Assembly (NCBI GenBank): GCA_943735955.1
Contig: OX030959.1
Span: 5,727,241 to 5,791,240 of the forward strand
Origin: Piscicola geometra
Lineage: Eukaryota; Annelida; Clitellata; Hirudinida; Piscicolidae
Direction: 5' to 3'
DNA: 64,000 nucleotides
Below, one piece after another: positions 1 through 12,331 of the stretch (position 1 is the first letter of the stretch; every line of letters begins with the position of its first letter). The translations under genes and the position numbers were made by a program. The notes beneath the pieces were generated by a model that saw only the letters and a program-made list of their open reading frames with translations, searched no databases and was not told where the DNA came from.

Positions 1-2789
1 AGTGTGTTCAAAAAAGAAAATCATGCACTAGACTGGGAAAAAAGTCCGTTATAAGTAACGCACAGCCTCAAATAGGAGCAGACAGACAAACAGTAAAACA
101 CGAAAGCCCTTCAACATGCACCTAGATAACCAGATTTTTTAACACATATATGCATACCGACAGGCATATATACATGCCGAGAGTCACACAAATAGACAAA
201 CACGCAGCCAGACATAATGATGCAGAAATATTCCCAAATGAGGAGAATAATCATGCTAGTAAGAAGGACAAGCCATAAAAAGTACTTTATGTTGTGACAA
301 TTATAATAACAAGCATAGCATCATCATCGTCTCCAAAACTTAGAACTTTAGTTTTGACATTTTATAAATAAAAGCTTTTGTTTCTATTATACATTATTTT
401 TCTTTAAAAACCATTAAAGATATATTTTCTTAGAAATATACCAAAAGCATCTATTTCACCATCATCTTTCTCACCCTTACTTTAATGACCATCATTTTCA
501 CCACATTCATCTTCATCGCCATCTGCTCCATCCCTGACATAAAAACTTTCCAGCATTTACATTATCATCTTCTCCACCATCATCTTCTTTTTTAAATCCT
601 CACAACCACTTTCACAAAAAACATCATCATCACTATCATCCCCTTCTTCATCATCCCCATAAATATCATCACCACCTTCCTTAATCACGAAATAATCTCA
701 AACCCCGTTCCAAAACAAACTTTTTACCATATATCATACAATGCACCAAGTGAACCCTTACAAACATACGTATCACGCATACACACACGTACACAAGCAT
801 TTGAATGTCTCAATTTTACAAACAGCATGATGATGTTTTTTGAGATAGTTTTATTTTCCTTTATTCATTTTTAGAACGTTATGCTTCTTGTAATTACTTC
901 TTGCCTCCAATAAACACTCTATTAATCGTTTGTTAATTGTTAAGATTGCAAGACAATTAAAGACTAAAGACACATTATTCTATTGTTTTTTTTTTATTAA
1001 TGATAAACATATCGGAAAAAAATTAAACAAATATTTCATAATTTACATAAAACATATTTTAGATAAATATTCATACTCTACATCATACGCATACATTTAT
1101 TTGCAAAACGCTTCTATAGAAAGGTCTATTTATATATACGAAGAAAAGCGAAAAAATAATGCGTTTTAAGAAATGCATCACAAAATGTATATAAGAAAAT
1201 ATGTTTTTTGTGTGTTTTTTCTTCTGCAGCAAGCAGCTCGACACTCAGCAACAGCTCATATTGGCATGTTTTTTGCAAAACCCTTGGATCAATACCTTTT
1301 CGAAGCAGAATAGAAAATGCATTTTTCCCATTTTCTTTTCAATTTTTCATTTTTTAATTAATAATTTCGAAGAATTAAATTTTGTTTTTTTCTTAAGTGT
1401 TTTTCAAGCTGTCTATAAATCGAATTATTATATATCAAATGAAAAAATTGAGCTTGAACTGGAAGTTGCTGCATTTTGCAAAACAGCGAATTAACATATT
1501 GCTAAACGAATAAAAATTAAAAATTTAATTTTTGAAACGAACTTCTTATAATAGTGAATAGAATAAAAATATTTCCTATGCAGTAATGAAAATGTTTTTT
1601 TCCTTCTTAAAACCATAAATAAATAACGCCTCATACGGTTCTTCGACTTTCCCACTTTCTTATCATGCTAGGGCACACATACAGATAAAAACATATATAA
1701 AAACAAAAACAAAAAATTTCAGAGAAGCATACAAGACCCTCATCAACGCTTTCAGTTATGAACAGAAGAAAGCAATACCTCCAATGACATTGACAATGCC
1801 ACAAACACATAGAAAGTGCGCCTAGCATTAGTTAATCAAGTTTATTGATTTATCTAGTCATCCATATGCAAGCATGAAAATCCTGAAGCATATTTAGACA
1901 TCTAACGAACGAATCAAATCAATATCTTTTTCCCATCATGTCTCTGAAACAAGACCAGCGTTATTAGCTTTCAAAAGTTTATTTTCTATAATTTCAAAAA
2001 TTCCATTTTCAATCGAATTATGTGGTTTTAAATGTATTGATTAATAATATTTCAAAATCGAGTTGACAAGAAGTCATTATTATTTGCAATATCGAAGAAT
2101 AGTTGAAAATGTATTTCAGTATGATAAGAACCACGAGATTCGATAAAGGAGTTGAAAAGTATATTCTAAAACTTTAAAGCAGATCGCTAATGAATATTTT
2201 GTGAAATATAGGAATTCCTTTTTTACTTTTTATCAATTTTTATTGCTAAATTATTAATATTCATTTAACGCGTTTTTTTAATTAAAAGTAAATCCTTAAT
2301 TATTAGACAATCTTTTTAAAAAAATTGTGAACAAATATTTCATTGCATTAACTTTTTTATATTCAAAAGATGTCTGTATAAAAATCATGCCTTGATAACT
2401 CGTCGCTAGGCCAGACACCTTGAGAAGAAAACACAACATGGCGTATTGAAAATATATTATTTAAAACATTTCAAATGTTATATTACAAGTTTCATAATTA
2501 ATATATTTTTGAAATGAACGAAATGTCGAAAAAATCCCAGCCTGCCAACTCGTATTTCGACAAACTTGCAGTAAAGCATAAACAAAGCGTTATGAAAATC
2601 GATAGATATCGACCATTAAGGCAGAAGTGGTGAATATAATTCATAACACTCTATTATTCATGCACTCTTTTATAATTATGAAATTGTTCCAAATAGATGC
2701 AAGATAGAAGCATTCATTTGAATTAATTACGAAGACAAAAGAAAATACTTGGCCCTCATTCGCAAATAATAAAAATGACAGCAACTCAC
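1..2789. other. AT-rich non-coding flank, no gene recognised
   Basis: No exon could be supported on either strand. Short open frames near 930-1170, 1201-1494 and 1631-1828 are low-complexity (Phe/Lys/Ile/Tyr-rich) with no recognisable motif. The stretch at about 440-670 is rich in CAT/ATC steps, an old decayed trinucleotide repeat. Because the minus-strand exon at 2790-3459 ends in a good donor and its downstream exons are not seen, this interval is best read as part of an intron of that gene. That reading is inference. Confidence 0.5.
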
Positions 2790-3459
2790 CAGAATTGTGC
2801 CCTCCAACATCTGCAATGTAGCTTCCGAGAGGATCAGAGTCGAACCTAGAGGGCATGGCGAGATCTGTCAGTAAGCTTCTGCCAGCCAATGAGGGGCCAG
2901 GACTTGGTTGGTGGTGTCCATAAAAGTCTGGGTAAAAACTGAGATTGCGGTGGTTGGCTAGCTGATTGAGGGGGTTGAACTGATGCTGCAGGAAATCAGC
3001 GCCACTTCCGAAGGTACCGTAGGGCGTGTGGGAGAGTCCGTGAGGGGCCGAAACTCCGTGGAGAGAAGAAGGATATGGAGCGAAATTGCTGACGCAACCG
3101 CTTCTTTGACTGCCGAGACCTGGTGGAGGAGGTGGCAAGGGCGGAGGAGGCTCTGGTGGATTATAATTCCATCCATTAAAAAGTCTACGATGATCTGGAG
3201 GTGGTGGAGGTGGAAGCTGGTGGTGATGGGAGTGGATGTTGTGGATCGATGAGGAAGAAGAACCACCGCCGCTGTTGCTCCCACTTCCACCGTTTCCATG
3301 ACCGCTCCCAAGCCCTGATCCACCAAGGCCTTGGTAAGAGCCAATATTTCCCCTGGGAGAGGGCAGAAGTCCATGAGTGCTAGATGGCTCCATGGGACTG
3401 TATTCGGTCTTGCACTGCTGCTGCGAATACTTGTCCTGTTTGTACAATTGTTCATCCAT
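2790..3459 (-). CDS. First coding exon of a probable transcription regulator (partial gene)
   Basis: The exon reads from an ATG at 3459 in a good context (AACAATGG) through 223 codons to a consensus donor, GTGAGT at 2789-2784, leaving phase 1. The partial protein begins MDEQLYKQDK. It has a Gly/Ser-rich stretch (about residues 40-70), a His cluster, two polyproline runs (about 80-115), and a more complex tail with Tyr, Phe and Pro followed by DPLGSYIADVGGHNSG. GC content and codon use stand out sharply from the AT-rich flanks, which supports real coding sequence. The composition is typical of the disordered N-terminal region of developmental transcription factors. No DNA-binding domain is in this exon and I do not recognise the family. 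The remaining exons should lie to the left of the window. The frame is open for about 19 codons upstream of the ATG, so an earlier start or an internal exon is possible. Confidence 0.7.
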
Positions 3460-5246
3460 TGTTGTTTGGCGAGATGTAGTAGTGAAGTACTTGTGACGTT
3501 GATGCGATACAGTTTTTTAGGGAATAACCAGTTTTTAAAAACTACTATTATGTCAATTTGTCAATAATAAATAGTTAGTAAGAGTTAAAAAGAACTATCT
3601 CGGAGTTTAAAGTTTTTTAATGCAGTATAGTTAAAGTTTGACATAGATTTTCCAATTAAATACCCCTAGTTTATAACAAACTTGTAGAGGTTTTTAAAAA
3701 TAATTATAGTTAAGATAACTGTTTCAAACTTTTATAATCAAACATAGCTATAATTCAGCTAATCAATATTATGAATTTTACTTCATAAACTTTACCAAAG
3801 TTTTTCCCCTTCCAACATTCAATGAATGTCTGGAAAAATCTGTAGATTGATAAAAAACTATATTATCTAGTATACTTTTTCAAAATCTAGTTAACTTATA
3901 CTCGAATCAAGTTTTGTTAAGATACCGTTAACTTTAGTGAAATTTATATTAACGAAGATTTGCAACGAAATCATCAATCCTTCGTTTGGCTTGTTATCTG
4001 AGCTTTGAGTTGAACACAGTGATAAGATAGGGTGCTGTTTTTAATGATATATTCAAGAATTGTTAAATTTAATTTTTTATACATGTACTAACTGAAAGAA
4101 ATGCTACGATTTGAAAAATATTCAATAATTTTGTTAAATTGATATTAAATATAAAATAGTGAGAATGATAATTATGAAGATGACTTAATAATTATGAAAG
4201 GTATAATGTATTTAACTAAACTGGTTCTCATAACAACATCTCAATGACTGAATCGTTTTTTTCCTATGTAATATAACATACAAGGTAGGAAAATAGAAAA
4301 AAAAAACTATTCATCTGCAAAATGCGCTTTTGAAACTAAGTTGTAATTGAGTTAGTATGTCAGAATAGTAAAGTAATAACTCATCACTTACTTTTATTCA
4401 ACAATAAATATCTCCAAAACACCTCATAGCAACAATTTTTCTTACAATTTTTCCACTTATGTATCACTATATATATGAATGAACAGCAATACAAAAACTA
4501 TATAGTATATATATGAAGTGAAAACTTTTATACTTATACATATATAATAAAAGTTTTTTTCTTTTTTATACAAACCCGTCCTATATATCCTAAAAGCTTG
4601 GAATATAAATTGAAAAATAAAGGTTTAATTTCAAATGAATTACTCATCCAACTCACTTGTTAAATTAATTCAATTCAAAATTATTTTTTTATTCATATAA
4701 AAGTGTTTATTCATGCGAGGTAATTCATTATTCTTAACGAAGATTTCAATAAATCTCTCCCATCAAAAGATTTTCTTTTTTTAAGAAAAAAATCTACTTT
4801 GTATGAAAATTATGACTTTTTATGCAGAGAAAATTATTCTAAGATTCTTTCGTTTTTTGAATCATGGTTTTTCTGTAAGAGAGATAGTGATGTTGAAAAT
4901 AAAAAAGTGATTTTTGTATACATTTAAAGATGCGTCTAATTAGCATCTTCTTTGTAATCATAAATCTAAATGAACACAGTTGTCGGAAGAGTATATCTAA
5001 ATAGTTTTTATAATTTCACAGTTCTGTCCATCATGACTACTCAAGGTCGCGGATGAATTTATAGCATCTTCACATCAAGCATGTCAACAAATCAAGAAAG
5101 TTGAAATTTGTAACACAAGATTTTCCTATTATTAGGTTAGAAAACCTTCACAAAACAAAGTTTAATGTAATACTTTTACTTATGATGTGTAAAACTCTTC
5201 AAAATGCAATTTACAGGATTCCAAAATTTATCTTTCTCCATCATCA

Positions 5247-5282
5247 CAGCGTACATCACCACACCACATTGCCTGTACGCTG
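5247..5282. other. Perfect 9-bp inverted repeat (hairpin)
   Basis: CAGCGTACA at 5247-5255 is followed after 18 nt by TGTACGCTG at 5274-5282, a perfect reverse complement. The loop is CA-rich. It could be a stem-loop or a palindromic protein site, and it sits in a slightly GC-richer patch of the desert. Its function is unknown. Confidence 0.5.
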
Positions 5283-6317
5283 CATGGTTCAAACTGGTTC
5301 AAATACATATATCAAACCGCCTCTATGTGTTTGTGAATTTTCTTGTTTGTATGCTTGAATGTTAGTGTGATAACATCTTTTGGAATCGGAACAGAATTGA
5401 TTTTTATGACGAATTATGTTTTTACCACATCCTATACCTAAATTGAGATGTATTTGTCTTTGGGGTTTTCTTAGCACGTAAATCAACCAATGGATTAAGT
5501 ATTTTTCTTCTTTTACATTTGCATATGAAAAAAAACGTTTTTACAGACAACTAACTTTTAGAATAATACTTTGAGACAGATTTAATTGAATATCTTTTTG
5601 ATGGCCAATGTGCAAGACTTTTGAGAAAAAAAACTAAATGTTTAAAAACAATAGACAACAATGTGATAAAGGTGTTGATTGCGTGAGACTTAGTTGAAGG
5701 AAGCTCTTCGCAATAATATCGATCTACTTTAGTTGGAGATCTTTCATTAGTAGTTTACTACTTATTCTTATTTTGTTGCAGTCGTCAACATCAAAAATAT
5801 TTTGGATTCTACTACTTAAATTAATAGTATTAACATTGAAATAATATATTTGAATAATATTTTTACTAATAAAATTGCAAACCTGAACAAAACTATACTT
5901 TTAATCTTTTGATTAGCTTTGAGCAAAGATGTTTTTATAAAAATTAATCTTTTGTGTAACCCCGTAATTTTCGAAAAAAAACTTTCAAACTGAAAATTGT
6001 GAATTAGTTTTGTGGTATAAATTATTTGAAGTTTTAGTTGAAAAAGACCATTAAAAAAAATATAGTTGAGGGCTCATCTTGAATTTGATATCTATTGAAT
6101 TAGGTAAAAATACTCAAACTTTTTACTTATTTAAAGTCTATAAAAGACTATAGTTTAGAAATTAACAAAACTTTTTATAACATGAAAGGATGCAATATAA
6201 AATATTTTCAAGAATTTTGTGAATTAAATCTTAAATATTTTTATATATAAGAAAACATGTACAAAATGTACACAAAACATACATCAACATAAACATTGCA
6301 CCGGATGAACCTTCTTT

Positions 6318-6400
6318 GGCACGTGATCAATAGAAGCTTTTCCCTCATTGGTTGCGAAATAGACAGCGCTTTATGATTGGTCAAGGCGACATGGAAAAAA
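6318..6400 (-). promoter_or_regulatory. Island with E-box and two inverted CCAAT boxes
   Basis: This short GC-richer patch holds GCACGTGA (E-box core CACGTG) near 6318, then ATTGG at about 6347 and again at about 6376, i.e. two CCAAT boxes on the minus strand roughly 30 bp apart. Paired CCAAT boxes are typical of NF-Y-type promoters. The orientation would suit the minus-strand gene whose first coding exon is at 3459, with a 5' UTR intron between. That link is inference only. Confidence 0.3.
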
Positions 6401-6463
6401 GATATATGTTTTTTTTGACGTTCCATGGGTTTTACAGTGATACAGTTTATATTCCAACTCTTA

Positions 6464-6710
6464 TATATTTGTCAAGTTAAATATTTTTTATTAATAAAAA
6501 TGAAATTTTCAAATACTTTAGAATTTTTCTAAAATATTAATAGTTTATACGGGTAATAATTTAATTAATACATATACAATTTCTAATATATTTTTCAAGT
6601 TAAATATTTTTTTATTAAAATAAATAAAATTTTCAAATACTTTTAAATTTTCCTAAAATATTAATAGTTTATTCAGGTAATAATTTAATTAATACAAATA
6701 TAATTTCTAA
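6464..6710. repeat. Tandem duplication, about 124-bp unit x2
   Basis: Two adjacent copies of an AT-rich segment start at about 6464 and 6588. Both contain CAAGTTAAATATTTTTT, TTTTCAAATACTTT and TAATAGTTTAT(A/T)C in the same order, with scattered substitutions and small indels. It is a local head-to-tail duplication with no coding potential. Confidence 0.8.
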
Positions 6711-8477
6711 TATCAAATATACATCCTATAATGTATAAGATAAAAAAATAATAATTTAACCAGAAACAGGAATAGGTGAAGTAATAAAAAATAGAAATTT
6801 CCGCACATAACATTGTATAATATCTTAAAATTGTTTTTATGTATTATTTTAACAATTAGGGAAAAATGTTTTTTAAAACCTTAATGTTTTTTTACATTTT
6901 AATGCTATGATAAGGTAGATAAAAATTTACCTGCTACACTTAACCAGACTTGTATTAAATGATCATTAAGATTGCGAATACTTGAATTCAAAAGATCTAT
7001 TCACTCTCTAAAGTTTACTTTCAAGAACTCATAGGAGAAACTTTGGTTCAACTTAAATAATTTTCATGAATTTTTGAAAATCACACTTATTCAAATAGTT
7101 TTACTAATAGTATTTTAAATACTTTAAAATTAGTTTAAATTTTTGTGAAAATTCTATATTCTTATTAATAATAAGTATTTGAAAAAATATTTTTTTATTT
7201 AAAGCAAAATTGAGTATTTAGAAGAAAATATAGAAAAAAAGAATTTAAATTTATCAAAAGTCTTAAATAATTTATTCCAATTTAATTAGTTACGAAAGTA
7301 AGAAGTAATTACTAAATTTTTATTTTTAAATTTAAAAAAAATTCGAAATAAAAGGTTATTAGGTGCATATTTGACGTCACATTTTATATGGGACAAAGTT
7401 TTTCAAATATAGTTATCTAACTTTCTATTTTTCTTACCATATCATGATTAAGTAGAACTAGCAAAATATTTTTTCAAACTTTTATTTTTTAAAATAAAAA
7501 TTTCTTATTATTTAAAAAAAAATAATTTAGCGTAGGTTAATATTTAAATCGTAATAGCTACTTTATTTATAACTTGATTTTATTTATTCGATATTTTTAG
7601 TTATGTTTTCACATCCAAAAAAATTAATTAAGAATAACTCATTTATTTTATTGGAGTTCAATATTCATATGAAATATTTTTTTTAAATGTCAATAAACTT
7701 TAGACTCTTAACCTATTTTATTTAAATCTTTCATAAACTCTTAGATTGCTATTTTTAACAAAATTAAATTTTAATTTAACATTTTTTTATTCAGTTACCA
7801 CCAGTGGAAGTTAAATTTGTCTAAAGTTATTTAATTCAATGAACTGGAAATATTCTTCTCTCTAGTTCATTTATTTTTCCTGATTCACTATTAGAATTTT
7901 CATGTTGAATATTGAAAAAAATCTATTATTTATCGAAATTAAATTACAAGATCAAATATATTTAATTATTTACATAACAAAATACTAAATCCTTTAAAAA
8001 TTTAATACTTAAAACTATATATTTCACAATAAAATATTTAACGTTATTTAAAATTCAGAAAACAAATATAGTTGTTTAAATTTGACTCATTCAATAAAAT
8101 TATATATAAAATAAATATAAGTAACCAATCACTTTGTTAAAATTATTTTTTCTTCTAGTTTTCTCCGAAGGTTAAGTTATTTTAAAATTAAATTCTTACA
8201 TTAAAATTTACTTCATAGAAATACATTTCTTGTTTTAAACATAACATTTAATTTGTTCGATAGGCAAACATTTCCGATATCCCAATAATTGATTTTCTTA
8301 TTAGTCGTTCAATTTCGAAGATTTGAAATTTTGTTTCATTGGAATTTATTAGTTCAATAATATTTAATGAATTAATATATAATGCTGGTATATCTAATAA
8401 TAATATAAATATTAATATTATTCCTATTATCCTTTATTTTTAGTTATAATAGTAGTTATAATAGTTATTTTAATAAA

Positions 8478-9487
<1,010 letters not shown>

Positions 9488-10798
9488 TGAAATCATTTTA
9501 CATTTTACATTATTATTGCAAAAACATAGTTTTATATATGAACTAAGTTGTGAGTACTGTAAAAGGTAAAAGATCATAAAAATCTTATTATTCTTCTTTG
9601 TTAATCAGTTATTTAATATATATCACGCCTCAATTTATGGTATTAAAACAAGAATTCACATAAAAAAGACTGATTTATTTATTTATATTGATTTTCATGC
9701 TTTAATTTTCTAAAGCGTTTTCAAGTTATTAATTTAAAACATATGCATTCATTCGAAATTTTTTTCAATTTTAAATATTTTTAGACAAATTTTTCTCATT
9801 TAATTTATTTACAATTTTTTTTTAATATTAAAAAATTTTTAATCTAACAATCAAAAATACTCAAATGACATTTATGCTGTTAGTATTCCTTTTGATCAAA
9901 AACATATGCGTTCATAATATTTCAGTGTCTACATACTTTGAAGAATAATACGAAAGTAAAATTTGAGTTTGAAATAGTTATTATTATTAAATTCAATAAG
10001 TTGATTCCTATTTAAATTTCAAAAAGTGTTATTTTTATTATTCTAACAATAATTGTTCTTTAGATTTTCTAACAAAAGTATTTGCAAGAAAAAATTAAAT
10101 TTTCACAAATAAGATTCAAACTTCACAACATTTCTTTATAATCAGGTTTTGAAGCTGTAGAATATAAAGACAAAGCATAGCTATAATCAATTTTTAGAAA
10201 CTATATACATGATTTAGTAAATTAGAATTATAACTTTTCAATAAAAATTTCAACTTTCAATATCACATTATTTTTTTGCTTTTCGTCAATTTTAGCATTT
10301 TATTGTTTCGTTAGCACTATCATTTTATTCTTGTCCATTAGTAAGCAATAAGCAGTCTTATCGTTCTTTACTATGACTCTTTAGCAAGTTGACGATTTAC
10401 GAGTTGGCTTTAAAACAAAACAGATAAATGGTCCATAAACATAAATCTACAACGAAATTAAAATTTTATAGTTAGTTAAACGAATGGTGGTTAAAATAAA
10501 ATTTTATAAAATTTGAAGAATTCGTATTTCGAAGAAACGTATTTCAACTTTTCATTCTAATTTGTTATTTAGACTTTTTCTCATGTTTCAAATTATTATA
10601 CTATTGTCATATTTAATAATACTTAAGGCTCTAAAAATTATTTTTTTCAAATCCGATAAATGGAATATAATTTTTTTTCTTAATTACAAGAACAGACAGA
10701 GAGTAAGGAGAGTCTGTTTAGTATAATGTTTTATGGCTGACAGTTGGAGCACCACTGTTGTTGAAATAGTGATGAGTAAAGATATTTTTTAAATTTCT

Positions 10799-10926
10799 TC
10801 TATTGTCTGTTGTGAACATATGATAAACATAATAATTTTATTTAAATTTTGATTTTTTAAAATCTATTATCTGTTGTGAACATATGATTAACATAATAAT
10901 TTTATTTAAATTTTGATTTTTTAAAA
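10799..10926. repeat. Tandem duplication, 64-bp unit x2
   Basis: Two adjacent copies start at about 10799 and 10863. Both run CTGTTGTGAACATATGAT.AACATAATAATTT and then TTTTGATTTTTTAAAATCTATT, differing at only a couple of positions. The low divergence suggests a recent duplication. Confidence 0.9.
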
Positions 10927-12056
10927 TCTATTGAATCTTTTTCAATTTATTAAAAATTTAAAATTTGAAGATCAGTGGAAAATTGAATAAGATTTTTTTA
11001 AATTACATTGTCACATTAAATTATTTAATACTATTTGAATATTGAAGAATCAAAACTATTTTTCCAGCTGATTTAACTTCATATTAGAAAATTTAGATCT
11101 TTTCAATCATTATTTATTATTATACAGAAGTGAATCTTTTAGTTTTGAAGGATGAGAGTGGCATAAGGGCTTTTGAAGTGTTTTAACAAACTGAGCGAAT
11201 AAATAACTATAAAAGGAACATAACTACAGAGGTAAGTAATGCAACAAGAGTTCACATCCATCATCCACTCGAAAAAATGAAATAATAATAAGTGCCATTA
11301 TATAGTAACATGATTTCATCTTTTTAATTTTTTTTTCTTATTTTAGATTCCGAATCTTAGAAAATTGTTAACTTTTTTTAAATAACTTTTTTTCTATAAA
11401 ATCTAATTTATACAGAACATATTTTGAGCATTGTTATCATTTTTTTTAGTTTAAAAAGTTTTGTTTGAAAAAATCAAATATATATTTTCATGATTTTTCA
11501 TAATATACTACACAATTGAAACCCAACTCATCCTTTATCTATAAATAAATACAATTTGATAGTAGTTATTTATACCTGAAAATTTGAAAAAAATTTAAAG
11601 TGAGAGAAAAATAAGTTAAACCTAAAAAAAGGTTTCTATCTGTTTTGTTTGCTAGAGTATATAATAATTTAAATTTAATCTCTAGAGTTAACATCTTTTA
11701 ATATCTAAATCGCTCTGAATTCTGATTCCATTTATTTCAATAGTTGAAAATCAAAAAAGAATCCAAAATTTTTTTTTATTTCAAGTAATAATCTTGAAGT
11801 AAACTTTCAATTTTGAATTTATGAACAGTTTCAAAATCTTTTCACGGTTGCGAACTTTATAAATTAAACAATTATATAATATAATATAAAAAATCATGCA
11901 ATCAAAATTGAAGAAAAAAAATTGTAAGAATATTTAGTTTAGATATTTGTATATATACATTTTTTATGGTTCGGCAAAGAGGCTATATACAATTTGATCG
12001 AAAAAGTTACTTAGAAATCATAATTTCGTATCCTTCTGGATGTTAAAAAGTCACAT

Positions 12057-12146
12057 TTGATTAAGATTAAGTTTAAGATTTAGATTTAGATTAAGTTTAA
12101 GATTTAGATTTAGATTAAGTTTAAGATTAAGATTAAGTTTTTACTT
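12057..12146. repeat. Hexamer-type minisatellite (TTTAGA/TTAAGT variants)
   Basis: About 90 bp is built of the hexamers GATTAA, GTTTAA, GATTTA repeated in a higher-order unit of about 24 bp. The hexamers resemble degenerate telomere-type repeats, but they are mixed and never form a run of one telomeric unit. An interstitial minisatellite is the safe description. Confidence 0.75.
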
Positions 12147-12161
12147 AGTAGTAAAAAGTAC

Positions 12162-12331
12162 TTCAGGCATTGAATACAATGAGCCTTGTTCAGTTCTTCG
12201 CACATATTCTTTTCATGATTAACCTCATTATTCTTTTGAAGTGATCCATGCTGTTTATCAATTGCACCTTTGTATACTGTTGTCTGTTTCAGTGGAATTA
12301 GAAAGAGATCCTCAAAAAGAACAATTTTGTC
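12162..12331 (-). other. Coding-like segment with a good acceptor (candidate exon)
   Basis: The minus strand reads an acceptor with a branch-like CTAAC (TTGCTAACAG) and then 56 open codons starting DKIVLFEDLF, with a mixed, protein-like composition including MCEELNKAHCIQC, before a weak donor GTACTT. It is phase 0 at its start, which matches the phase-0 donor of the other minus-strand candidate at 22846. Open frames of this length are expected by chance in AT-rich DNA, so the support is composition and splice sites only. No family is recognised. Confidence 0.2.

Larger units (their letters stand above)
3460..8477. other. AT-rich desert upstream of the 3.4-kb exon
   Basis: There is no supported gene. 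It contains a short hairpin at 5247-5282, a CCAAT/E-box island at 6318-6400 and a tandem duplication at 6464-6710, each listed separately. The open frames at 5101-5358 and 5289-5486 lie in ordinary AT-rich sequence and have no family signal. Confidence 0.5.
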
